DNA from: Comamonadaceae bacterium
GTDB lineage: Bacteria > Pseudomonadota > Gammaproteobacteria > Burkholderiales > Burkholderiaceae
Length of the DNA stretch: 6,271 bases
Assembly (NCBI GenBank): GCA_947505995.1
Contig: CANNNB010000141.1
Location: 1 to 6,271, forward strand
Direction of reading: 5' to 3'
The notes under the pieces are model-generated. The model was not told the origin of the DNA. It searched no databases and saw only the letters and a list, made by a program, of their open reading frames with translations. The translations under genes and the position numbers were made by a program. Shown piece after piece: positions 1-5,536 of this stretch. How positions within the stretch are numbered: position 1 is the stretch's first letter; every line of letters begins with the position of its first letter.

Positions 1-536
1 ACTTTGCAATGAGGGTGCGCAGCACCAGTGATAAACCATTTGCGACCATTCAAAACCAAGCTGTCTCCTTCATCGCTCAACGTGGTTTGCAAATTGGTGG
101 GGTCAGACGATGCTACATCGGGCTCGGACATGGCAAAAGCAGAACGAATCTCACCATTCAAAAGCGGCTTTAACCAAGTTTGTTTTTGTTCATGGGTTCC
201 AAATTGATGCAACAAAGCCATGTTGCCCGAGTCGGGTGCTTGGCAATTGAACACCTCGGCAGCCCAGGGCAATTTACCCATGATTTCGGCCAAAGGTGCA
301 TACGCCGAATGACTTAAGGGCGTGCCAGGCTCATCTGATTTCAATTCAGGCAAGAAGAGGTTCCACAAACCTTCATCTTTCGCCAACGCTTTCAGGTCCT
401 CAATGAAAGGCGGGGGATATTCGCCCTTGGACACAGCCTGATACCACGCAGGGTTGTAGGGTAGTACATATTTTTCTATGAAAGCCTGCAGCTTGTTTGC
501 CAATACCTGCGTGTCTATTTGGGTTGAAAAATCCAT
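1..536 (-). CDS. Acyl-CoA dehydrogenase, ACAD10/11-like, N-terminal part (C-terminus beyond left edge)
   Basis: This is a flavoprotein expected to catalyse alpha,beta-dehydrogenation of an acyl-CoA thioester, passing electrons to electron-transfer flavoprotein. I translated 178 codons from the ATG at 536; the frame is open to base 1, so the gene is cut by the window. An intact family member is about 400 residues, so just under half is visible. The helical N-terminal domain holds GLWNLFLPE (56-64), YAPLAEIMG (79-87) and EVFNCQAPDSGNM (94-106). The start of the beta domain holds AFAMSEPDVASSDPTN (133-148), the FAD/substrate-binding signature, and NGRKWFITGA (163-172). The FNCxAPDxGNM and EPxVASSD motifs point to the ACAD10/ACAD11-like branch rather than classical short- or medium-chain enzymes. 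The catalytic base would lie in the missing part, and the natural substrate cannot be inferred. It starts 28 nt after the nrdJ stop, so the two are probably co-transcribed. A GGAAG lies 3 nt before the ATG. Confidence 0.93.
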   Translation of the reverse strand, partial: MDFSTQIDTQVLANKLQAFIEKYVLPYNPAWYQAVSKGEYPPPFIEDLKALAKDEGLWNLFLPELKSDEPGTPLSHSAYAPLAEIMGKLPWAAEVFNCQAPDSGNMALLHQFGTHEQKQTWLKPLLNGEIRSAFAMSEPDVASSDPTNLQTTLSDEGDSLVLNGRKWFITGAAHPHCK

Positions 537-539
537 AAG

Positions 540-544
540 CTTCC
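540..544 (-). promoter_or_regulatory. Possible ribosome binding site of the acyl-CoA dehydrogenase gene
   Basis: GGAAG on the minus strand lies three bases before the ATG at 536, which is rather close. It sits inside a small palindrome (AGCTT-CC-AAGCT, 538-549) in the 28-nt gap after nrdJ. No better Shine-Dalgarno match is nearby, and no promoter or terminator is visible in the gap, which fits read-through from nrdJ. Confidence 0.45.
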
Positions 545-564
545 AAGCTCTTTGCGAATTCAAA

Positions 565-3057
565 TTAACCGCAGGTGCCCAAATGGCCACAACTGGTGCA
601 GTATTCACAGCCATCTTTTTTAATCAGTGCATGCGCTCCACATTCTGGGCATTTTTTTCCAGCCATCACATTTTGCAAAATTCCATGCTGGTGCAAAGCT
701 TCCTGTGTGACATGAGATCCGCCTGCCACATTGGACAAGCTGAGCACAGAGACGCTGTTACGACGCTCTACAATTTGTTCAATGGCGTAGGCCACAGCAG
801 CCACTTCAGAGTCGTGCCACATCGGGACTTCGACACCACTGTCTTTGCGCATTGTTCCTAGCCTCACAGGTCCTCGATCCCAAGCCACTTTTCGCATGTC
901 TTGCAAAGCACGGGCCAAAAATCCTCCGCGTGCCGCCAAAGACAAAAGCCGCATGCTGGAGGTAATCCATTGCTGAGATTCTCCGTTTTGCCCAACAGGC
1001 ATAAAAAATTCAATTGCTCTTTCAACTTGTATCGCTTGTCCTTTCACCATGCCAGCTACGGGCAAAAATGAAATGATGAGATACAAGGTCTTGAGTCCGT
1101 CTTGGGTCCAATAATTGATTTTTTCTGCCACTGCAGGCAACTCGCCATGAGGACGTCGATCGACTACGCAGCGGTTTGGATCTACTTCAGATGAGGCATC
1201 TGTATTTGCGCCTAGCGCGGCTTGCGTTTCATCAGTTGTGGCACTCACTTGCAACACCGAACCCAAAATAGCGTTGGGCCGATAAGTGGCCAAGCCTTTT
1301 AAATGCGCGGACCAAGCTTGCATGTACAAATGAGCAAATTCTTCAAAGGGGCATTCTTCAGGTACGTTGACAGTTTTAGAAATGGCTGTGTCAACGAAGG
1401 GCTGAACTGCTGCCATCATGGCAATGTGATCTTGTGCCGACATCTCAAGCGCCGTCACAAAGGCGGGCGGCAACTGATCGACATCGCCACCCAACTCACG
1501 GTAAACACGCCAAGCATGATCTTGCACCATGTATTCGCGGGTACCACCATCAATCTCGCGTTTTTTTCGGATGTAGTTCCATGAGAACGCTGGCTCGATG
1601 CCGTTGGATGCATTGTCTGCAAAGGCCAAACTGACGGTGCCTGTGGGTGCAATAGACAGCAAATGGCTGTTGCGCAAACCGTGGCGTGCAATGCCCTCTC
1701 GAATTTCATCGGGCAAGCGACTGGCAAACCCTGTACCGCTTAGATACGCATCGACATTGAGCAACGGAAAGCTGCCGCGCTCGCGTGCCAGCTCAATCGA
1801 GGCCGCATAGGCGGTGTCGCGCATCACGCGTGCAATATCAGCAGCAAACAGGCGGCCAGCCTCGCTGTTGTAGGGCAGGTTAAGCATCACCAATGCATCA
1901 CCCAATCCTGTAAAACCAACACCAATACGGCGTTTGCCTTCAGCTTCCATGGCTTGCTCGGGCAATGGCCAGTGCGTCAGGTCTAGCACATTGTCTAGGA
2001 CCCTAACTTGCGTGAACACAGCTTGTACAAAGGCCTCTAAATCGAAGGCAGGTGCGGTGCCATTCAAACCAAAAGGATGCTGTACAAACTTAGGCAAAAT
2101 AACGGGTCCTAAATCGCAACAGCCATACGGTGGGAGCGGTTGTTCGCCACAAGGGTTGGTGGCCTCCAATGTTTCGCAATAAGCCAAATTGTTATCGCGG
2201 TTGATGTTGTCCAAAAACAAAATGCCGGGCTCGGCAAAGTCGTAGGCTGACTGCATCACGGTCTGCCAGATTTCTCTGGCGGGTATTTCTGCGTAGACCC
2301 ATTGACCATCGTGCCGCTGCGTCACACCCTGCGCCATCAACAACACACCAGGCCGAGCTTTGTGAATCAACTGCCAAGGTAAATCATGTTGTACCGCATT
2401 CATGAATTCATCGCTAACCCCTACCGACACATTGAAGTTATTCCAGCGCCCTGGCGTTCTTTTGGCCGTGATGAATTCAAGCACGTCGGGGTGATCAATT
2501 CTGAGAACACCCATCTGTGCACCCCGTCTTGCGCCAGCACTTTCCACAGTGGAGCATGACTGATCAAACACATTGATATAACTGCAAGGACCTGAAGCCA
2601 ATGAAGCTGTGCCTTTCACCCTAGCCCCTCTCGGCCTCACGTGCGAGAAGTCATAGCCCACACCGCCGCCTCGCCGCATGGTTTCTGCGGCTTGTTTGAG
2701 CGCCTCGTAAATACCTGGCAGGCCATCCTCATCTATACCTTGAATGCAGTCGCCCACAGGTTGTACAAAGCAGTTAATCAAGGTGGATTGAATGTCGGTA
2801 CCGGCTGCACTCATGATGCGCCCTGCGCCAATGGCACCCGCATGCATGTTTGCCAGAAAAACTTGTTCAAAATGTGCGCGGAGTTCTGGTTTTTCAACCG
2901 AGGCCAAGCCCTTGGCCACGCGCTGGTAAACAGCGTCAATGGACTGCTCGCCATCTTTGGCGTATTTTTCGAGCAGAACGTCTACAGAAATTTCTTGAGG
3001 TGGCGCCGCAAAAATGCCAGAAGAAAAAGGATCGCGAGGTTGGGTCTCTATGGGCAT
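565..3057 (-). CDS. nrdJ: Adenosylcobalamin-dependent (class II) ribonucleotide reductase
   Basis: This cytoplasmic enzyme reduces ribonucleotides (probably diphosphates) to deoxyribonucleotides, with a thiyl radical generated from coenzyme B12; it needs neither oxygen nor a separate radical subunit. The reading frame stays open up to a GTG at 3084 (839 codons). I prefer the ATG at 3057 (830 residues, beginning MPIETQPRDPF) because the nine extra codons lie inside a hairpin and look non-coding. Numbering from the ATG: INCFVQPVGDC (94-104) carries the first redox cysteine, C96; ESAGARRGAQMG (172-183) is typical of class II; NPCGEQ (301-306) holds the N/C/E active-site triad with radical cysteine C303; the partner cysteine is C314 in PYGCCDLG; APTGT (470-474) and GIEP (486-489) line the phosphate site. 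A TSCPD-type domain spans about 656-766. The tail has CPEC (803-806) and CEYCTSC (817-823), a Cys-rich motif thought to re-reduce the active site. Length and motifs look intact. Expression probably depends on upstream ccm transcription or an unseen promoter. Confidence 0.96.
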   Translation of the reverse strand: MPIETQPRDPFSSGIFAAPPQEISVDVLLEKYAKDGEQSIDAVYQRVAKGLASVEKPELRAHFEQVFLANMHAGAIGAGRIMSAAGTDIQSTLINCFVQPVGDCIQGIDEDGLPGIYEALKQAAETMRRGGGVGYDFSHVRPRGARVKGTASLASGPCSYINVFDQSCSTVESAGARRGAQMGVLRIDHPDVLEFITAKRTPGRWNNFNVSVGVSDEFMNAVQHDLPWQLIHKARPGVLLMAQGVTQRHDGQWVYAEIPAREIWQTVMQSAYDFAEPGILFLDNINRDNNLAYCETLEATNPCGEQPLPPYGCCDLGPVILPKFVQHPFGLNGTAPAFDLEAFVQAVFTQVRVLDNVLDLTHWPLPEQAMEAEGKRRIGVGFTGLGDALVMLNLPYNSEAGRLFAADIARVMRDTAYAASIELARERGSFPLLNVDAYLSGTGFASRLPDEIREGIARHGLRNSHLLSIAPTGTVSLAFADNASNGIEPAFSWNYIRKKREIDGGTREYMVQDHAWRVYRELGGDVDQLPPAFVTALEMSAQDHIAMMAAVQPFVDTAISKTVNVPEECPFEEFAHLYMQAWSAHLKGLATYRPNAILGSVLQVSATTDETQAALGANTDASSEVDPNRCVVDRRPHGELPAVAEKINYWTQDGLKTLYLIISFLPVAGMVKGQAIQVERAIEFFMPVGQNGESQQWITSSMRLLSLAARGGFLARALQDMRKVAWDRGPVRLGTMRKDSGVEVPMWHDSEVAAVAYAIEQIVERRNSVSVLSLSNVAGGSHVTQEALHQHGILQNVMAGKKCPECGAHALIKKDGCEYCTSCGHLGTCG

Positions 3058-3061
3058 GTGG

Positions 3062-3097
3062 GTCTCAAGTTTCCAGTTGAACACTGGAACTTGAGAC
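3062..3097 (-). promoter_or_regulatory. Long hairpin immediately before nrdJ
   Basis: Positions 3062-3077 and 3083-3097 are inverted repeats: 15 paired bases, one bulged base in the longer arm, and a 5-nt loop. Read on the transcribed (minus) strand, the arms are AGTTCCAGT...ACTGGAAACT at the core, extended outward by GTCTCA and TGAGAC. The 3' arm ends four bases (CCAC) before the ATG at 3057, so the place where a Shine-Dalgarno would lie is within the stem. No T-run follows on either strand, so it does not look like an ordinary intrinsic terminator. Possible roles are translational control of nrdJ, an RNA-processing or stabilising element between the ccm and nrdJ messages, or a protein-binding palindrome. 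The structure is seen directly; the role is inferred. Confidence 0.7.
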
Positions 3098-3130
3098 TAC
3101 GCCTTTCTGTCTCGCGGCGTCTTGCTTTGC

Positions 3131-3152
3131 ATCAAGGAATCTGATCCTTGAT
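3131..3152. repeat. Inverted repeat across the ccmI stop codon
   Basis: ATCAAGGA (3131-3138) and TCCTTGAT (3145-3152) are perfect 8-base inverted repeats with a 6-nt loop. They cover the last codons and TGA of ccmI. On the minus strand there is no T-tract after the stem, so it is a poor intrinsic terminator for the ccm operon. On the plus strand it is followed by TTTCTATTTTC, which resembles a weak terminator facing the other way, although no plus-strand gene is evident. It may protect the 3' end of the ccm message or arise by chance within coding sequence. Confidence 0.4.
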
Positions 3153-4394
3153 TTCTATTTTCAAGCCTTTGGCACCCACTTTGACAGGGCCTGCACTAGC
3201 ACCCGTCAAATCACCTGATTGCGGCATGGCATTGCCAGACTTAGACACACGCACTTTAACCAGCACCTCACCCGCCGTTGAAAGCTTGCGCTCAGGCGTC
3301 ATGGCCGATGAATCGTCGAGTGTGAAATTCAAAGGCAACTGCGACACTGTGGTCTTCAAGATGGCCAAGGGCATGCGATCGCCGTTGGCGGGAGTGGCAT
3401 AGACAAAGACAGCATCGTTGGGACTGGCCTTGGCCTTCATCGCATCAGACAAACTGATTTGACCAGTCACATTGAGGCCTGAAGAAAGTGCGTTGGCGTT
3501 GGAGCCACTGGAAGCAGGTACTGAAGACGCAGAAGGTACAGCTTTAGCAGGCAATCCCAACTTGTCACGCACAGTTGCAATTGCATTTTCCAATCCAGGT
3601 AAATCAGGATTGCTGGCATCAAGCGGTTGTCGAGCCTGCTCCCAATACTTCAAAGCATCTGCAAACTTACCTTCGGCATAGGAGGCACTGCCCGCGGTCA
3701 GCAAACCGCCAAAGTGCTGCGGGTCCTTTTGCAAAATTTCACGAATGACGTTCCAAGGTTCACCTTCAAACTGACCTTGACGCTGCATGGCAATGACCTC
3801 GATGCGCTCCAACTTCAAGTCATCGTCGGCCGACAACTTGAGCGCATTGTCGAAGGCTTTGAGGGCTGCATCAAAATTTTCTAAGGCGCGATAAGTTCGG
3901 CCCAACATGACCCAGCCTTGTAAATTGTCGGGCTTGGCTTGCAGTTTTTCTGCCAAAGTCTGAGCCATTTTGGCCAAATCTTTGGAGTCAACTTGATCTG
4001 GTGTTTTCAATGCCAAAGGATTCAAAGCCTCCGGCTGACCCACCCACATGTAAAGACCCATGGAGCCCAAAGGCAGAGCCACGGCCAACACCACAGCCGT
4101 CCATATGGCGGGTTTTTCTGCTTTGGCCTCAGGGTCGTCTACAGCAGAGGTGTCCTCCAGCAGGCGAAGGCTTAACTCATCGCGCGACTGCTGCCATTCT
4201 TGATCACTGATATGGCCACTGTCATGCTCGCGGTCCAAATCTAAAATTTGATCGCGGTAAACCTTGGCATTGGCTTTGGCTTGACTAGCCTGGGTCACAG
4301 GCTTTTTCTCACGCAGCAAGACCCACAAGAAAACGACGGCAACACACAGCGCAATGCCTAGCGAGATCAACACAAACAACATGCTGTTATTCAT
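3132..4394 (-). CDS. ccmI: Cytochrome c maturation protein CcmI (TPR apocytochrome chaperone)
   Basis: CcmI is an inner-membrane protein that binds apocytochrome c in the periplasm and presents it to the CcmF/CcmH haem ligation complex. The 420-residue product has a first membrane segment at about 5-27 and a cytoplasmic region at about 28-96 with the family pattern VYRDQILDLDREHDSG (45-60) and DQEWQQSRDEL (64-74). A second membrane segment spans 97-117. TPR-like helices follow, for example WVMLGRTYRALENFDAALKA (161-180) and a second unit at about 228-256 (SASYAEGKFADALKYWEQA). A Ser/Ala/Pro/Asn-rich linker (about 284-305) leads to a C-terminal periplasmic beta-rich domain (about 307-416) containing GQISL, VFVYA and the basic stretch before LPLNFTLDD. 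The start overlaps the ccmH stop as ATGA, and a good AGGAG lies 7 nt upstream, so start and translational coupling are well supported. It is the last ccm gene here. The separate CcmH plus CcmI arrangement differs from the fused E. coli CcmH. Confidence 0.93.
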   Translation of the reverse strand: MNNSMLFVLISLGIALCVAVVFLWVLLREKKPVTQASQAKANAKVYRDQILDLDREHDSGHISDQEWQQSRDELSLRLLEDTSAVDDPEAKAEKPAIWTAVVLAVALPLGSMGLYMWVGQPEALNPLALKTPDQVDSKDLAKMAQTLAEKLQAKPDNLQGWVMLGRTYRALENFDAALKAFDNALKLSADDDLKLERIEVIAMQRQGQFEGEPWNVIREILQKDPQHFGGLLTAGSASYAEGKFADALKYWEQARQPLDASNPDLPGLENAIATVRDKLGLPAKAVPSASSVPASSGSNANALSSGLNVTGQISLSDAMKAKASPNDAVFVYATPANGDRMPLAILKTTVSQLPLNFTLDDSSAMTPERKLSTAGEVLVKVRVSKSGNAMPQSGDLTGASAGPVKVGAKGLKIEIKDQIP

Positions 4395-4894
4395 GACGCA
4401 TCTCCTGATTTCAAAATTTCTTGTACTTTGCGTCGATCTTCATCGCTTAACACAGATTGGCTGGTTTGCACAGACTGCCGTTGGCGCAAGTAATACGCCA
4501 TGCCCATGACGGCCAAAATTAGCAACAAAAAAGGACCGAACCACAAAACCCACGTGAGCGGCTTCACTTCAGGCTTGTACAAAACGAAGTCACCATAACG
4601 GGTCACCAAGTACTCTTTGATTTGTGAGTCGCTTTTATCTTCCCGAATGAGTTTTCTAACCTCTTCGCGCAAGTCGTTGGCTAGCTCTGCACGCGAGGAA
4701 GCCAGCGATTCGTTTTGGCACACCATGCAACGCAACTCTTCAGAAATGTGAATCAAGCGCTTTTCAAGCACCGGATCTTCGGCCAAGAGAGCAGCCTCTT
4801 TGGCTTGAGCAGGCGCCAAAGCAGACAACCCAAGCAAACTGGCCACACACAGCCACTTTAAAAATACAGATTGCAAATTCATGGTGTCTTTCAC
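4391..4894 (-). CDS. ccmH: Cytochrome c maturation thiol oxidoreductase CcmH (CcmL-type)
   Basis: CcmH is a membrane-anchored periplasmic protein that works with CcmG to reduce the haem-binding CxxCH motif of apocytochrome c before haem attachment by CcmF. The diagnostic motif LRCMVCQN is at residues 54-61 (C56 and C59), followed by the family pattern of a three-helix domain: SRAELANDLREEVRKLI (67-83), SDSQIKEYLVTRYGDFVLYKP (split around 88-108). A transmembrane helix spans about 114-136, with a short cytoplasmic tail after it. A cleavable signal peptide is likely, with APAQA at 27-31 as the cleavage site. At 167 residues it is close to the usual size for the unfused protein. The start is uncertain: a GTG at 4894 gives 167 residues, with AAAGG only 3 nt upstream; an ATG at 4882 gives 163 residues with a more typical signal peptide (MNLQSVFLKW). 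The gene begins 6 nt after the ccmG stop and overlaps ccmI by 4 nt. Confidence 0.94.
   Translation of the reverse strand: MKDTMNLQSVFLKWLCVASLLGLSALAPAQAKEAALLAEDPVLEKRLIHISEELRCMVCQNESLASSRAELANDLREEVRKLIREDKSDSQIKEYLVTRYGDFVLYKPEVKPLTWVLWFGPFLLLILAVMGMAYYLRQRQSVQTSQSVLSDEDRRKVQEILKSGDAS
4402..4406 (-). promoter_or_regulatory. Ribosome binding site of ccmI
   Basis: AGGAG on the minus strand sits 7 nt before the ATG at 4394, inside the end of ccmH. It is the clearest Shine-Dalgarno match in the window and fixes the ccmI start, which overlaps the ccmH stop by ATGA. Confidence 0.8.
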
Positions 4895-4900
4895 AAGCCT

Positions 4901-5488
4901 TTAGGAGGCGTTCAATTTCTGTACCAAAGGCAAGATGGTTGATTGCAACAACTCTGGCGTCACCACACCCACTCGTTTGTAACGAATGACACCTTCTTTA
5001 TCAATGACATAGGTTTCGGGCACACCATAGACACCGTAATCAATGCCCACACGACCATCCAAGTCCAACGCAGACAAAACATAAGGATTGCCATGCCGCT
5101 TGAGCCAAAGTGCGCTTCGATCGCGGGCTAATTGCAGCTTTTCTTCAGGCGCAAATTTCTTACCAGCAGGCTCATCTTGTGGCTGAACTTCTTTGTAGCT
5201 CAAACCGACTATGGGCAATTGATTGGCTTTAGAAAAAGCAACCAACACGGGGTGCTCTTCTCGGCACGCTACGCACCAAGTGGCCCATACATTGAGCATC
5301 CATACCTTACCCTTCATGTCCTGCGGTCCAAACTTGGGCGCATTGGCATCAAGCGTATCCAAAGAAAATGCAGGTGCCGGCTTACCGACCAAAGGCGATG
5401 GAATTTCGCGCGGGTCTCGGTTCAGCCCGACTGCCAGAAAAATAAGCAGCCCTAAAAACAGTCCTAACGGAATTAAAAACTTTTTCAA
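4901..5488 (-). CDS. ccmG: Thiol:disulfide interchange protein CcmG/DsbE
   Basis: CcmG (also called DsbE) is a thioredoxin-fold protein anchored in the inner membrane and facing the periplasm. It passes electrons, usually from DsbD/CcdA, to CcmH or apocytochrome c cysteines. The 195-residue product has an uncleaved N-terminal anchor (about 5-22), the family sequence SPLVGKPAPAFSL (31-43), and the active site WCVAC (71-75) within NVWATWCVACREEHP. The cis-proline motif GVYGVPETY (152-160, P157) and the acidic-loop region typical of CcmG follow. Between the GLSYKE strand (95-100) and the helix carrying WLKRHGNPY there is a charged segment of about 20 residues (101-122) that E. coli DsbE appears to lack; from memory, similar insertions occur in related betaproteobacteria. 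The start is probably a TTG at 5488: it gives the expected MKKFLIPLG beginning, has GAGAG 7 nt upstream, and no in-frame ATG fits better. It lies 48 nt after ccmF and 6 nt before ccmH. Confidence 0.95.
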   Translation of the reverse strand: MKKFLIPLGLFLGLLIFLAVGLNRDPREIPSPLVGKPAPAFSLDTLDANAPKFGPQDMKGKVWMLNVWATWCVACREEHPVLVAFSKANQLPIVGLSYKEVQPQDEPAGKKFAPEEKLQLARDRSALWLKRHGNPYVLSALDLDGRVGIDYGVYGVPETYVIDKEGVIRYKRVGVVTPELLQSTILPLVQKLNAS

Positions 5489-5495
5489 AACAATG

Positions 5496-5500
5496 CTCTC
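5496..5500 (-). promoter_or_regulatory. Ribosome binding site supporting a TTG start of ccmG
   Basis: GAGAG on the minus strand lies 7 nt before the TTG at 5488. This spacing, together with the expected lysine-rich N-terminus and membrane anchor right after the TTG, supports that unusual start codon over any alternative. The rest of the 48-nt gap between ccmF and ccmG shows no promoter or terminator. Confidence 0.6.
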
Positions 5501-5536
5501 AATGTGAACAGCTGAAGGGACTTGCGCTGCATTGAA

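Noticed and set aside
538..549. Small palindrome AGCTT-CC-AAGCT before the acyl-CoA dehydrogenase gene
   Set aside because: Five-base arms with a 2-nt centre are too short to form a stable stem or to claim as an operator.
478..861. Plus-strand open frame of 127 codons opposite the nrdJ 3' end and the acyl-CoA dehydrogenase start
   Set aside because: It overlaps two real minus-strand genes and the protein has no family resemblance, so it is a chance frame.
1455..1727. Minus-strand 90-codon frame inside nrdJ
   Set aside because: It is in a different frame of an intact gene and has an arginine-poor, cysteine-rich composition typical of out-of-frame translation.
3041..3066. Direct repeat TGGGTCTC at 3041-3048 and 3059-3066
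   Set aside because: Only two 8-base copies, one in nrdJ codons and one in the base of the hairpin. This is easily chance, and no known binding site matches.
3058..3131. Cobalamin riboswitch upstream of nrdJ
   Set aside because: The leader between ccmI and nrdJ is about 75 nt, too short for the known cobalamin riboswitch fold, and I saw no B12-box-like sequence there.
2641..3144. Plus-strand open frame of 167 codons opposite the start of nrdJ
   Set aside because: It lies antisense to a strongly supported nrdJ frame, and its translation shows no recognisable domain. It is best explained as a shadow of nrdJ codon use.
5491..5534. CAATGC/GCATTG inverted repeat in the ccmF-ccmG gap
   Set aside because: Six-base arms separated by about 32 nt make a weak structure, and there is no T-run or other support.
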